From contig JADFNV010000007.1 of assembly GCA_022563195.1 (NCBI GenBank), positions 1 through 64,000 on the forward strand: DNA of 64,000 bases. Reading direction: 5' to 3'. Below, one piece after another: positions 48,701 to 58,149 of this stretch; position 1 is the first letter of the stretch, and each line of letters opens with the position of its first letter. Origin of the DNA: Pseudomonadota bacterium. Its GTDB lineage: Bacteria; Pseudomonadota; Gammaproteobacteria; Steroidobacterales; Woeseiaceae. The notes below the pieces were generated by a model. It was not told where the DNA came from. It saw nothing but the letters and a program-made list of their open reading frames with translations, and searched no databases. The position numbers and the translations under genes are program-made.

Positions 48701-49464
48701 GCCCGACCGTAAAACCCAGGTACCAGCAACTCAAGGAAATGATCATTGCGCGAATATCGAGTGGTGAACTTCGTCCCGCCGATCGCGTGCCATCCGAGAA
48801 CGAGCTTGTCGAGCTGATGAACGTCTCCCGTATGACGGCCAATCGTGCATTACGCGAACTCACCGGCGAAGGCTACGTTACACGCACGGCGGGTCGGGGA
48901 ACGTATGTCTCCGACTTTCGGGCGAAATCGCATGTGCTTGAAGTGCACAATATTGCCGACGAAATTACCCGGCGTGGCCATGAGCATTCCTGCGAGGTGG
49001 TACGAAAATCACGCCAGCGTGCACGAAGCAAGATTGCGCGCGCGTTGCATGTCGAGCAGGGCGTCGATCTATTCCATTTGCTGCTTGTGCATTACGAGAA
49101 TGGCATGCCGATCCAGGTTGAAGACCGGCATGTCGTTGCCGATTTCGCGCCGGATTGCCTGTCACAGGATTTTCGCGACATTACGCCGAGCGCATACCTG
49201 ACGAAGATTTCACCCTTGCAGGAAGCAGAGCAAGTCGTGCGAGCTGTGCAGCCGAATGCGGCGGTCCGTCGGCGTCTGCGAATGGCCGCTGACGAGCCAA
49301 GCCTCGTTGTGATCCGTCGAACCTGGTCACACGGGCGGCCCGTGACATTCGCGCGTCTGCATCACCCGGGCGACCGCTATGAATTGACCGGACATTACTC
49401 GCCGCCGGGGACACCCAAATCGACGACAGGCAATGTCGTGGACCTGGAGAAGCTACAACCATGA
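48697..49464 (+). CDS. hutC: Histidine utilization repressor HutC (GntR/UTRA)
   Basis: A 255-residue GntR-family regulator: N-terminal winged helix ([40 protein letters not shown]) and a C-terminal UTRA effector domain that binds urocanate in known HutC proteins. It is encoded within the operon it controls, overlapping hutF and hutU by four bases each. Confidence 0.95.
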   Translation: MSPTVKPRYQQLKEMIIARISSGELRPADRVPSENELVELMNVSRMTANRALRELTGEGYVTRTAGRGTYVSDFRAKSHVLEVHNIADEITRRGHEHSCEVVRKSRQRARSKIARALHVEQGVDLFHLLLVHYENGMPIQVEDRHVVADFAPDCLSQDFRDITPSAYLTKISPLQEAEQVVRAVQPNAAVRRRLRMAADEPSLVVIRRTWSHGRPVTFARLHHPGDRYELTGHYSPPGTPKSTTGNVVDLEKLQP

Positions 49465-51131
49465 ATGACAAGCGAATCATCAAAGCGCCGAAAGGAACCA
49501 CTCTGCAGGCGAAGAGCTGGCTGACTGAAGCACCATTGCGCATGCTCATGAACAATCTCGATCCGGACGTTGCTGAGCGCCCGGAAGACCTGGTCGTCTA
49601 TGGCGGCATCGGCAAGGCGGCCCGAAACTGGGAAGCCTACGATGCAATCGTCAAATCTCTGCAAGAGCTTGAGTCGGATGAGACGCTGCTCATCCAGTCG
49701 GGCAAGCCGGTCGGAGTGTTCCGGACACACAGCGATGCACCGCGGGTGCTGATTGCGAATTCGAACCTCGTACCGGCCTGGGCGAACTGGGAGCACTTTC
49801 GCGAGCTCGACAGGAAGGGCCTGATGATGTTCGGTCAGATGACGGCCGGCTCCTGGATTTACATCGGTAGTCAGGGGATCGTGCAGGGCACCTACGAAAC
49901 ATTCGTCGAAATGGGCCGGCAACACTATGACAGTGACCTCGCTGGCCGCTGGATCCTGACTGCCGGCCTCGGTGGTATGGGTGGCGCGCAACCGCTCGCC
50001 GCAACGATGGCGGGCGCATCAATGCTGGCAATCGAATGCCAGTCGGACCGTATCGATAAGCGACTTGAAACCGGCTTCCTCGACGTGCGTGCCGAAACAC
50101 TCGATGAGGCACTCGCGGTTATTGCGGCCTCGGTCGAGGATCGTAAGCCGATCAGCGTGGGTTTGCTTGGCAATGCAGCGGACCTGCTTCCGGAGATGGT
50201 CAATCGCGGCGTGCGGCCGGATGCAGTAACGGACCAGACTTCAGCCCACGATCCGGCGAACGGTTATCTGCCCATCGGCTGGAGTGTCGATGAGTGGCAG
50301 GAACGTCGCAGCAGTGATCCGGATGCTGTTGCTGCAGCCGCGAGAAAATCGATGGCCGTACATGTGCGCGCGATGCTCGACTTTCACAACGCCGGAATAC
50401 CGACATTCGACTACGGCAATAATATTCGGCAGGAGGCATTGCATGAGGGTGTCGAAAATGCGTTCGACTTTCCGGGCTTCGTGCCGGCGTATGTTCGGCC
50501 GTTATTCTGCCGCGGCATCGGCCCATTTCGCTGGGCGGCGCTTTCGGGCGACCCCGAGGATATATATAAGACCGATGCCAAGGTCAAAGAACTTATTCCT
50601 GATGATGTGCATCTGCATAACTGGCTGGATTCGGCGCGCAAGATGATTAAGTTTCAGGGAATGCCCGCACGAATATGCTGGGTCGGGCTTGGACAGCGGC
50701 ACCGCCTCGGCCTGGCGTTCAACGCAATGGTTCGTAGCGGTGAACTTGAGGCGCCCATCGTCATCGGCAGGGATCATCTCGACGGTGGTTCCGTGGCGAG
50801 TCCGAATCGCGAGACCGAAGCAATGAGAGATGGTTCCGATGCCGTGTCGGACTGGCCATTGCTCAATGCGTTGCTGAGTACAGCCGGCGGTGCGACCTGG
50901 GTGTCAATTCATCATGGTGGTGGCGTTGGCATGGGATATTCACAGCATGCCGGGCTCGTCATCGTGTGCGATGGCTCGGATGATGCCGACCGCCGCATCG
51001 AACGCGTGTTGTGGAACGATCCGGGAACCGGCGTGATGCGACACGCCGATGCAGGATACGAAGAGGCTATCGATTGCGCGCGCGAGCATGGCTTGAATCT
51101 TCCGATGCTCAGCACAGGAGCATCGTCATGA
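49461..51131 (+). CDS. hutU: Urocanate hydratase
   Basis: A 556-residue urocanase of standard length. Conserved segments: [26 protein letters not shown] and the NAD-binding [24 protein letters not shown] and ARICWVGLG follow. It hydrates urocanate to imidazolonepropionate. Four-base overlaps with hutC and hutH. Confidence 0.97.
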   Translation: MNDKRIIKAPKGTTLQAKSWLTEAPLRMLMNNLDPDVAERPEDLVVYGGIGKAARNWEAYDAIVKSLQELESDETLLIQSGKPVGVFRTHSDAPRVLIANSNLVPAWANWEHFRELDRKGLMMFGQMTAGSWIYIGSQGIVQGTYETFVEMGRQHYDSDLAGRWILTAGLGGMGGAQPLAATMAGASMLAIECQSDRIDKRLETGFLDVRAETLDEALAVIAASVEDRKPISVGLLGNAADLLPEMVNRGVRPDAVTDQTSAHDPANGYLPIGWSVDEWQERRSSDPDAVAAAARKSMAVHVRAMLDFHNAGIPTFDYGNNIRQEALHEGVENAFDFPGFVPAYVRPLFCRGIGPFRWAALSGDPEDIYKTDAKVKELIPDDVHLHNWLDSARKMIKFQGMPARICWVGLGQRHRLGLAFNAMVRSGELEAPIVIGRDHLDGGSVASPNRETEAMRDGSDAVSDWPLLNALLSTAGGATWVSIHHGGGVGMGYSQHAGLVIVCDGSDDADRRIERVLWNDPGTGVMRHADAGYEEAIDCAREHGLNLPMLSTGASS

Positions 51132-52657
51132 AGTTGAGGGTCGACGATCAATCCGTGGGTCTGGCCGAATTGCGTGAAGTATGGCGACATTCGGTGACCG
51201 TGACGCTGGGGCCAAATGCGTGCCGCCGCGTGGCTGAATCGCAAGAACTGATCGCTGATGTCGTTGCAGGCGGGGACAAGGTTTATGGCGTGAATACGGG
51301 TTTCGGTCAGCTCGCACAGCTGCGAGTCAGCGATGACGATCTCGCGAAATTACAGGTAAACCTCATTCTTTCACATGCGGTCGGTGTTGGTGATGATTTT
51401 GATGACGACATCGTGCGTCTTGTGATGCTCATCAAGGTCATCGCGCTTGCAGAGGGATATTCCGGGGTTCGACTCGAGCTCATCGAAGCGCTCTGCGCGA
51501 TGATTAACCACAATATTTATCCGCGCATACCTGCACAGGGATCGGTGGGCGCATCAGGAGACCTCGCGCCACTTGCGCACATGGCCGGCGTCCTGATCGG
51601 AATCGGCGAGGCGCGCGTCAACGGCACGATTGTGCCGGCGCATGTCGCACTAAAGGAGGCGGGAATCGAGCCTGTTACGCTCGCGCCGAAAGAGGGACTT
51701 GCGCTATTAAACGGTACCCAGGTCTCGACTGCGCTCGCTCTTGCCGCTGTATTTCGCACTGAAAACGTACTCGCGGCAGCGCTTGGGGCGGGTGCAATGT
51801 CGTCGGATGCCATCAAGGGCAGCGATACGCCTTTCGACGCCCGTATCCAGAAAGTTCGCGGCCATGGCGGTCAGATCGCCGTTGCAGGCGTTCTCCGCGA
51901 ACTCATGCATGGCAGCGAAATTCGTGCGTCGCATATTGCCTGTGATCGAGTGCAGGACCCGTATTCCATTCGTTGTCAGCCGCAAGTTGGTGGGGCATGC
52001 CTCGACGTGCTGCGTCACGTCAGCGCGGTGCTCGAAACGGAGGCAAACGCCGTGACCGACAATCCGCTCGTATTCGCCGAATCCCGTGCGGTGCTATCGG
52101 GGGGTAATTTTCACGCCGAGCCGGTCGCGCTCGCGGCCGACTACCTGGCCCTGGCTATTGCGGAAATCGGTTCTTTGTCTGAACGACGCATAGCGTTACT
52201 GATCGATTCGAACCTGAGTGGCCTGCCGGCGTTCCTCGTCAATGACGGCGGACTCAACAGTGGTTTCATGATGGCACAGGTGACGGCAGCAGCGTTGACC
52301 TCCGAGAACAAAACCCTGGCGCATCCCGCGAGTGTCGACAGCATTCCGACATCGGCCAACCAGGAAGATCATGTCAGCATGGCGACTTTCGCGGCGCGGC
52401 GATTACATGACATGCTCGACAATGTCACGAATATCGTGGCTATCGAGCTGCTCGCTGCGGCGCAGGGCGTCGAGTTTCACCGTCCACAGAAAAGTTCGCC
52501 CGCCATAGAACAGATTATTGTCTCTTTACGTAAAGTTTCGCCGTCCTATGTCGAAGATCGATCACTTTCGACGGACATTGTGTTAGTGGCTGAGCTCGTC
52601 AGCCAGGGTATATTTTGCGAGCTCGCTGCATCGATCCTTCCCAGCTTCCGAGCGTGA
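51128..52657 (+). CDS. hutH: Histidine ammonia-lyase
   Basis: A 509-residue lyase. The MIO prosthetic group forms from Ala142-Ser143-Gly144 in [14 protein letters not shown]. It deaminates histidine to urocanate. ATG 51128 overlaps the hutU stop (ATGA) and fits the family start. Confidence 0.97.
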   Translation: MKLRVDDQSVGLAELREVWRHSVTVTLGPNACRRVAESQELIADVVAGGDKVYGVNTGFGQLAQLRVSDDDLAKLQVNLILSHAVGVGDDFDDDIVRLVMLIKVIALAEGYSGVRLELIEALCAMINHNIYPRIPAQGSVGASGDLAPLAHMAGVLIGIGEARVNGTIVPAHVALKEAGIEPVTLAPKEGLALLNGTQVSTALALAAVFRTENVLAAALGAGAMSSDAIKGSDTPFDARIQKVRGHGGQIAVAGVLRELMHGSEIRASHIACDRVQDPYSIRCQPQVGGACLDVLRHVSAVLETEANAVTDNPLVFAESRAVLSGGNFHAEPVALAADYLALAIAEIGSLSERRIALLIDSNLSGLPAFLVNDGGLNSGFMMAQVTAAALTSENKTLAHPASVDSIPTSANQEDHVSMATFAARRLHDMLDNVTNIVAIELLAAAQGVEFHRPQKSSPAIEQIIVSLRKVSPSYVEDRSLSTDIVLVAELVSQGIFCELAASILPSFRA

Positions 52658-53442
52658 GCGACTGTTACACATTTCATGATGGCACTCTGCCGCTTCTTGT
52701 GAACGTGCCGCATGATGGCCGACAAATTCCGGACAAAATAGCCAGGCACATGACAGAGGTCGGACGAGAAATTCCCGACACGGACTGGCACGTTGCGCGA
52801 TTGTACGACTTCGTTCAGGACCTCGGCGCAGCCATGATTGTTGCCACATATTCACGCTATGTCATCGATCTGAATCGGCCTGCAGACGATACCGCGCTGT
52901 ACGAAGACCAGCGGGTGACAGGCCTTTGCCCGACACAAACATTCGCCGGAAACGATATTTATGTCGATTTGAGTTCGATCAACGCCAGGGATCGCGTCGC
53001 TCGTTATTGGCGCCCGTACCACGACAAAATCGCAGCGACGCTTATCGGTATTCGCGAGCGTCACGGCTATGCATTGCTCTGGGATGCGCACTCGATTGCC
53101 AGTCGTGTGCCGCGCTTGTTCGACGGTGAATTAGCCGCCCTGAATCTCGGCACATGGGAGAACAAAAGTTGCGACGCAGCGATTTCGAAGTCAGTTATGA
53201 ATACCGCGGCAAGTAGTCCATGGGACGCGGTAATCAACGAACGCTTCAAGGGTGGTCATATCACGCGCCACTATGGCGATCCGAATGCCAGTGTGCATGC
53301 GATACAACTCGAGCTCGCGCAACGGGTGTACATGAATGAAGAGACACTCGAATTCGAAGAGGACGAGGCGCAGCGGCTTCGTGCTACGCTCAAGAATCTG
53401 ATTGAAACCTTCGTTGATGCAGCTGCAAGGAGCCTGCCTTGA
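52654..53442 (+). CDS. hutG: N-formylglutamate deformylase
   Basis: A 262-residue N-formylglutamate amidohydrolase with LLVNVPHDGRQIP, DTDWHVARLYDF and WDAHSIASRVPRLFDG. It releases formate and glutamate. GTG 52654 overlaps the hutH stop as GTGA. The formate made here is the likely substrate for the formate dehydrogenase ~4 kb downstream. Confidence 0.95.
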   Translation: MSDCYTFHDGTLPLLVNVPHDGRQIPDKIARHMTEVGREIPDTDWHVARLYDFVQDLGAAMIVATYSRYVIDLNRPADDTALYEDQRVTGLCPTQTFAGNDIYVDLSSINARDRVARYWRPYHDKIAATLIGIRERHGYALLWDAHSIASRVPRLFDGELAALNLGTWENKSCDAAISKSVMNTAASSPWDAVINERFKGGHITRHYGDPNASVHAIQLELAQRVYMNEETLEFEEDEAQRLRATLKNLIETFVDAAARSLP

Positions 53443-54755
53443 GCAGCAAGCGCGGAATTCACGAACTTTACAATGCCGACGCTGAGCGAGCGGACAAGCT
53501 ACTTTGGGGGCGCGTTACCTGTCCATTGACACGACGCGGATTTATCCGTGGCTCAGGACTTGCCGCAATGTCTGCAGCATTGGGAGCCAGCATCCCGTTC
53601 GCCGAGTTTATGCCGGGCGGTTTGATTCCCGCCGCGTTCGCACAAGCGGATGGGTCTTTTTATATTCCGGGCAAGTCTGGTCTGACGGTACTCAATGATC
53701 GACCCATTAACGCTGAGACCCCGGCTCACCTGCTGGACGATCCGATAACACCCGCTTCGCGGCTGTTCGTCAGGAATAATGGTATCCCACCTGTAACGGA
53801 TGATATTGATCCCCTCGATTGGAGCATCGACGTTGAGGGTGAGGCCTGTGATCGACCGCAGTCGATTACACTGCGCACATTAAAATCCCGATACCGCAAC
53901 TACACGCTGCAGCTACAAATCGAGTGTGGTGGCAGTGGGCGCTCTGAGTTCTATCCGCCTGCCACGGGCATTCAATGGACAACCGGTGCTATCGGCTGCC
54001 CCGAGTGGACGGGCGTGCGACTCAAAGATGTGCTCGAGGACTGCGGCATTACTGACAATGCGGTGTACGTCGCCTATGAAGCCGCGGACAGTCATCTGTC
54101 CGGCGACCCGACCAGACAGCCGATCTCGCGTGGTGTACCGGTCCACAAGGCGATGCAAAACGAGTCAATGATTGTCTGGGCGATGAACGGCAAGCCACTG
54201 CCGCCGTTGCACGGTTATCCGCTGCGCATGCTTTGCCCGGGTTGGTCGGGATCGGTCAGCGGCAAATGGTTGACGCGAGTCCTGCTTCGTGACCGAATCC
54301 ATGACGGCGCAAAAATGGCCGGCCAGTCGTATCGGGTACCGTGTAAACCAGTTGCGCCCGGTACTATTGTTGCGGACCAAGACATGTGCATTATCGAGTC
54401 CATGCCAGTCAAGTCTCTGATCACGTTTCCTAAGTCCGGTGTGCAGCACGTCCTGTCCAAAACGTTCAACGTTCGCGGCCATGCATGGGCTGGCGATCGA
54501 CGCGTGCAAAAACTCTATGTATCAGTAGACTTCGGTGCCAGCTGGCAAAGCGCGAAGCTCAAAAAACCCGCCAACCGGCTTGCCTGGCAACACTGGTCCG
54601 CGAAACTAAACTTCCTGGAAGCGGGTTACTACGAAGTCTGGGCGCGCGCCGTCGATCAGGATGGCAAATCACAGCCCGTCGTCCTACCAGGCTGGAATCC
54701 GCGCGGTTACCTCAATAACGCCTGTCACCGCATCGCGGTCATGGTCAACGCGTGA
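53439..54755 (+). CDS. SorA/SoxC-type sulfite dehydrogenase molybdenum subunit
   Basis: A 438-residue sulfite-oxidase-fold molybdoenzyme with a Tat signal (TRRGFIRGSG, residues 31-40). The molybdenum-ligand Cys163 is in LQIECGGSGR, and NRLFVRNN-like segments and a C-terminal dimerisation domain follow. It oxidises sulfite, or a sulfur compound bound to a carrier, in the periplasm. TTG 53439 overlaps the hutG stop as TTGA and has AGGAG seven bases upstream. It is therefore fused into the hut operon. Confidence 0.88.
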   Translation: MSSKRGIHELYNADAERADKLLWGRVTCPLTRRGFIRGSGLAAMSAALGASIPFAEFMPGGLIPAAFAQADGSFYIPGKSGLTVLNDRPINAETPAHLLDDPITPASRLFVRNNGIPPVTDDIDPLDWSIDVEGEACDRPQSITLRTLKSRYRNYTLQLQIECGGSGRSEFYPPATGIQWTTGAIGCPEWTGVRLKDVLEDCGITDNAVYVAYEAADSHLSGDPTRQPISRGVPVHKAMQNESMIVWAMNGKPLPPLHGYPLRMLCPGWSGSVSGKWLTRVLLRDRIHDGAKMAGQSYRVPCKPVAPGTIVADQDMCIIESMPVKSLITFPKSGVQHVLSKTFNVRGHAWAGDRRVQKLYVSVDFGASWQSAKLKKPANRLAWQHWSAKLNFLEAGYYEVWARAVDQDGKSQPVVLPGWNPRGYLNNACHRIAVMVNA

Positions 54756-55099
54756 GAGGTACAATCTTGCTGCTCTGCTGGCTGCCCTTCGTGGCTGTCG
54801 GCGCTGACACCGATCCTGCGAGCGGGCTTATCAGGAATCCGGGCTGGGAGCTTGTTCACGCGCATTGCGGCGGCTGTCATTCGCATGCATTGGTGACGAG
54901 TCAGCGCGCGGATCGCCAGACCTGGCTCGACATAATTCGCTGGATGCAGGCGACGCAAAATCTTTGGCAGTTTGCACCCGACACCGAAACACAGATCCTC
55001 GATTACTTGGCAGCAAGCTATCCGCCGCAGCCAGATAGGCGCCGCGCCCCGATTCCTGTGAGCCTGATGCCCAAAACGGAAAAAGGCAGCCAACAATAA
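54752..55099 (+). CDS. Monohaem cytochrome c, sulfite dehydrogenase partner
   Basis: A 115-residue exported cytochrome: signal peptide ending near VGADT, then one haem site CGGCH (Cys39, Cys42, His43). It fits the electron-accepting SorB-like partner. GTG 54752 overlaps the stop of the molybdenum subunit (GTGA). Confidence 0.85.
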   Translation: MRGTILLLCWLPFVAVGADTDPASGLIRNPGWELVHAHCGGCHSHALVTSQRADRQTWLDIIRWMQATQNLWQFAPDTETQILDYLAASYPPQPDRRRAPIPVSLMPKTEKGSQQ

Positions 55100-55215
55100 G
55101 CTGTGTTCAGAGTGTATTCATTTTGCGACATGTAGTCTGTCGACTTGTGATTGGGATACTATTGCCACGATTCCAATCAGGACATTCATACGCTAAGGGC
55201 AAGAGGATACGAATC

Positions 55216-55764
55216 ATGAACAGGCGAAACTTGGTTTGCACTATCGGTGTCGCAAGTGCGCTGTTAATTTCAGGCATGGCCATGGCATGGTCGGCCAACA
55301 AAATTGACAGAGAAGTCGACAACACGATCGAGGTCTTCAGGGAAGAAGTCAACGGCGCTGAAATTTTTCTCGACCAGGCTGCTGGTTATCTCGTATTCCC
55401 ACGCGTCATTAAAATCGGCGTGGGAATTGGTGCTGAAACGGGCGAGGGCGCGCTGCGCATTGGCGGAGCAACCGTCGATTACTACCGCACGTCAGCAGGC
55501 TCGATCGGCCTGCAACTTGGTGCGCAGGCGAAGTCGATCGTTATCGCGTTTATGACGATCGAGTCACTGAATAAGTTTCGCAACGCCAGTGGCTGGAAAG
55601 TCGGTGTCGATGGTTCCATCGCGTTAATCGACCTCGGTGTTGGTAAGACGATCGACACGCAAAACGTCAAGGATCCAGTAATCGGGTTTATCTTCGGATC
55701 CAAGGGACTGATGTACAATCTGACGCTTGAAGGATCCAAGTTCACGAAACTCGACAAAACCTAA
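55216..55764 (+). CDS. SYLF/YSC84-like lipid-binding protein
   Basis: A 182-residue protein with a signal peptide (cleaved near AMAWS) and a SYLF-type domain (AAGYLVFPRVIKIGVGIGAE; GLQLGAQAKSIVIAFMT). Such domains bind lipids; the cellular role in bacteria is unclear. ATG 55216 has AGAGGA upstream. Confidence 0.8.
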   Translation: MNRRNLVCTIGVASALLISGMAMAWSANKIDREVDNTIEVFREEVNGAEIFLDQAAGYLVFPRVIKIGVGIGAETGEGALRIGGATVDYYRTSAGSIGLQLGAQAKSIVIAFMTIESLNKFRNASGWKVGVDGSIALIDLGVGKTIDTQNVKDPVIGFIFGSKGLMYNLTLEGSKFTKLDKT

Positions 55765-56233
55765 ACGTCGCTCGCTGGGCAGGCGCATCGGCGAAGGCGC
55801 CCGTGCGGTCGGTGAACTCGGCCACGATATCGTAAACCGTCCTGGCGTATTGCCGGGCAAAGCGCATGGCTGGTTTCGCAGCTGGTTCGGCAGGGTCTGG
55901 AAGGTACGCGGCGGCGGCCTCTATGCCTGCGGCTATGTGGTAACGTTCATCTTCCTGGAAATTCGCACGGTTGTTAGCGAAATCGCCACAAGCGAAAGCG
56001 TTCGCCAGTTCTTCACTGAGCAACTTCTCGAGTTTTTCTTCCGTTTTTTCGGCGAATCGTTTGCCAACATGATCCGCGCCTTCATATGGCCGGTCGAGAT
56101 CGTAGGGTGGTGGCCGCCCATTGGCGCAATCGGCCTCGGCCTCGCCTTCGTTGCCTTCCCGAAATTCCTCAAGAAACCCATCGAACATTGGTTGTTCGGC
56201 GACGAGGCGCCGGACGCAGATAAATCGTCGTAG
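55727..56233 (+). CDS. Small basic membrane protein of unknown function
   Basis: A 168-codon frame whose N-terminal third is very basic and whose middle holds membrane-like segments (GLYACGYVVTFIFLEI; PPIGAIGLGLAFVAF). Not recognised. The only start in frame is TTG 55727, inside the SYLF gene by 38 bases, with no clear ribosome-binding site, so the real start is unsure. Confidence 0.5.
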   Translation: MKDPSSRNSTKPKRRSLGRRIGEGARAVGELGHDIVNRPGVLPGKAHGWFRSWFGRVWKVRGGGLYACGYVVTFIFLEIRTVVSEIATSESVRQFFTEQLLEFFFRFFGESFANMIRAFIWPVEIVGWWPPIGAIGLGLAFVAFPKFLKKPIEHWLFGDEAPDADKSS

Positions 56234-56590
56234 CGCGTTCGGCGCCCGGCGGCCCCGACACGGTAGCTCCTCTCGCTTAATGTCGCTTCGACGTCCCTGT
56301 CTCGCTCCAATCGGCGAATCCTCGCTCTCGCTGTCCCTGCTCCGCTCGGCTTCGACGACGCTCGACGAGCCACCGTATCGTGGCCGCCCTGCGATCTTCG
56401 TGGGGACGGCGGGCGGGATGTTCCTCGCAAGACTCAGCAGGGGCGCGGAATCGGTGTGTTTGCTCGCGCGTCGTCCGGAGCGCTGCGACGCAGGACGCCA
56501 AAGCAAGCGCAGGCCGATGCGAGCGAGGCAGGATGCCGAGCGAGCTTAAGTGCGAGCAAATACCCGGAAACGTGCCCGTGTGATGGGCTC
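56234..56590. other. Gene-free stretch of 357 bases, GC-rich
   Basis: No protein-like frame was seen. The sequence is rich in short TCGCT/GCGAG repeats and holds a hairpin GCCAC-CGTATC-GTGGC (56369-56384). At its right end are GCCC-GTGTGAT-GGGC (56574-56588) and the REP-like CTCCTAC. No function assigned. Confidence 0.5.
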
Positions 56591-56594
56591 CTAC
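56574..56594 (-). repeat. REP-like element that supplies the stop codon of an fdh remnant
   Basis: On the minus strand GTAGGAG (56594-56588) is followed by the stem GCCC-ATCACAC-GGGC (56588-56574). The TAG inside its head is the stop codon of the truncated formate dehydrogenase fragment. Confidence 0.55.
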
Positions 56595-57010
56595 GTGGTT
56601 TCGAGGATCTTGCCCTGCCGTTTGGCGTTTTCGTCGAAGCCGTGTTGCCAGGTGGAACGATGCTGCGCTGGCGCGACCTGCACGGCGGTAACCTTGTACT
56701 CCGGGCAATCGGTGGCCCAATCACTGTATTCGGTCGTCACGACATTCGCGCCGGTTTCGGGGTTGTGGAAGGTCGTGTAAACGACGCCGGGCTGCACTTT
56801 GGTCGTTATCGTGGCCCGTAACGTGATGTCGCCCTTGCGGCTTGTCAGTGATACGAGCTCTCCATCCTTGATGCCACGCAATTCGGCATCACTCGGATGC
56901 ATTTCGAGCAGGTCCTCGCCATACCACACCATGTTGGGCGTGCGACGTGTCTGCGCACCCACATTGTATTGCGAGAGAATGCGCCCGGTTGTTAGCAGTA
57001 ACGGCGTGCC
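56591..57010 (-). pseudogene. 3' remnant of a formate dehydrogenase alpha-subunit gene
   Basis: The last ~138 codons encode only the molybdopterin-dinucleotide-binding C-terminal domain: LLLTTGRILSQYNVGAQTRR, GVVYTTFHNPETGANVV and DWATDCPEYKVTAV. Homology begins at about 57004; the frame continues to 57397, but those ~129 codons show no family resemblance. The fragment is roughly half identical to the intact alpha subunit at 58136-60322, so it is not a recent copy. Orientation is that of fdsB, fdsG and fdhD. Confidence 0.85.
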
Positions 57011-57037
57011 TAGACGGCCAACGGAAACGGGTCTAGG
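57009..57037. repeat. Inverted repeat at the remnant junction
   Basis: CCTAGAC (57009-57015) and GTCTAGG (57031-57037) are a perfect 7-bp pair over 15 bases, exactly where homology to formate dehydrogenase ends. It may be a recombination site; no integrase is in the window. Confidence 0.35.
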
Positions 57038-57051
57038 TCGATTTGCATATA

Positions 57052-57077
57052 ATTCGAAAATCCTGTCCCCGCTACCA
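57052..57077 (+). other. tRNA 3'-end fragment (T-loop to ACCA)
   Basis: ATTCGAAAATCCTGTCCCCGCTACCA has a T-loop TTCGAAA, a T-stem 3' strand and a seven-base acceptor strand CCCCGCT followed by A and CCA. The 5' parts (acceptor AGCGGGG, D-arm, anticodon arm, T-stem 5' strand) are absent upstream. An intrinsic terminator follows, as behind true tRNA genes. It looks like the remnant of an attachment site at a tRNA gene. Confidence 0.5.
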
Positions 57078-57086
57078 AATAAAACA

Positions 57087-57122
57087 CGTCGGGCCCGGTT
57101 TTTTTCGGGTCCGGCGTTTTTT
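57087..57122 (+). terminator. Intrinsic terminator behind the tRNA fragment
   Basis: An 11-bp stem (57087-57097 with 57106-57116, two G-T pairs), an 8-base loop and TTTTTT at 57117-57122. A classic rho-independent terminator, directed to the right. It now ends only the tRNA remnant. Confidence 0.8.
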
Positions 57123-57432
57123 GTTGGTAATGAGCAAGGTTTGGTCGCAATCCGCACCGACCGGGAACCGCTTGCCCGTATTGGGGCTCTTAGGCAGCGC
57201 GCCGTGGTTGTTGGGCCTTGTCTATATCGTAGGTGGTCTGAAGAACTAAAGAGAGCTTTGGTATTGTGCGCGGCGAGAAGTTCGCGGACAATAATCGGTA
57301 GCTGGTCGCCCTGCGCGGCGTTATGGAGCATGAAAACCTCTGTGCGGCGGGCGGCGTGGCGCCACTTCGAGTGCTTTCCGCTATGCTGCTTTTTCAAGCG
57401 GACTTTGGCCTCAAGGAATATGGAGGAATCAC
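57123..57432. other. Gene-free leader of the formate dehydrogenase unit
   Basis: 310 bases between the terminator and the first formate dehydrogenase gene. A frame of 39 codons from ATG 57130, ending in a hydrophobic stretch (VLGLLGSAPWLLGLVYIVGG), is not recognised. The right end carries a strong ribosome-binding site (GGAGG) for the next gene; its promoter must lie here but no clear -35/-10 pair was found. Confidence 0.45.
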
Positions 57433-58149
57433 ATGTGGAATGAAGTTAGGGGACTCCGCGATGGCATAGATTGGGGCACGCCGCCGCGTGACGGTAAACC
57501 GGTCACTCTGACCGTGGACGGGGTGGAGGTGACGGTGCCCGAGGGTAGCTCAGTCATGCTCGCAGCAGTGGAGGCGGACCGCGCCGTGCCGAAGCTTTGC
57601 GCTACTGACATGCTTGAGGCTTTTGGCAGCTGCCGTGTTTGCCTCGTCGAGATCGAGGGGCAGCGCGGCTACCCCGCGAGTTGCACGACGCTCGTGGCGC
57701 CCGGTATGGTCGTAAGGACCCAGTCCGACCGCCTTGCGGAGCTGCGCAAGGGTGTCATGGAGCTCTATCTGTCAGACTTTCCCGAGTCCGAGATTCCCGA
57801 CGGTTGGAGCGAGTTCCATCGCACGCTCGAGGAGGTCGGCATCACCGGTCACCGCTACGGCAAGGGCCGGAATCACTTCGATCTGCCCGTCGACGACTCG
57901 AACCCCTATTTCTTGTTTGACCCGGCGAAGTGCATTGTCTGCAGCCGCTGTGTCAGAGCCTGCGCGGAAGTGCAGGGAACGTTCGCTTTGACGATCCAGG
58001 GTCGCGCATTCGAATCCAAAGTTGCGGCGAGCCAGGACGAGCCTTTTATGGAATCCGAATGCGTGAGTTGCGGAGCCTGTGTTCAGGCGTGTCCAAGCCA
58101 TGCGTTGGTAGAGAAGAGCCTGTTCCCAGGAGGGTATGAACGTGCCTAA
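57433..58149 (+). CDS. Formate dehydrogenase iron-sulfur subunit (detached N-terminal part of alpha)
   Basis: A 238-residue protein matching the N-terminal region of FdsA/NuoG-type subunits. The 2Fe-2S cysteines are 56, 67, 70 and 84; two 4Fe-4S sets follow at 167, 170, 173, 177 and 210, 213, 216, 220. The His-Cys3 cluster usually found between them is missing: residues 85-166 contain no Cys. It is a separate gene here, overlapping the catalytic subunit by 14 bases, whereas FdsA is normally one polypeptide. It would carry electrons between the molybdenum site and the FMN subunit. Confidence 0.88.
   Translation: MWNEVRGLRDGIDWGTPPRDGKPVTLTVDGVEVTVPEGSSVMLAAVEADRAVPKLCATDMLEAFGSCRVCLVEIEGQRGYPASCTTLVAPGMVVRTQSDRLAELRKGVMELYLSDFPESEIPDGWSEFHRTLEEVGITGHRYGKGRNHFDLPVDDSNPYFLFDPAKCIVCSRCVRACAEVQGTFALTIQGRAFESKVAASQDEPFMESECVSCGACVQACPSHALVEKSLFPGGYERA

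Noticed and set aside
55742-56506. 254-codon open frame on the minus strand
   Set aside because: Antisense to the small membrane protein and extending into repeat-rich sequence; Arg/Glu-rich without protein-like order.
57011-57397. Upstream part of the frame that holds the formate dehydrogenase remnant
   Set aside because: Not counted as coding: it crosses the tRNA fragment and terminator and shows no similarity to alpha subunits.
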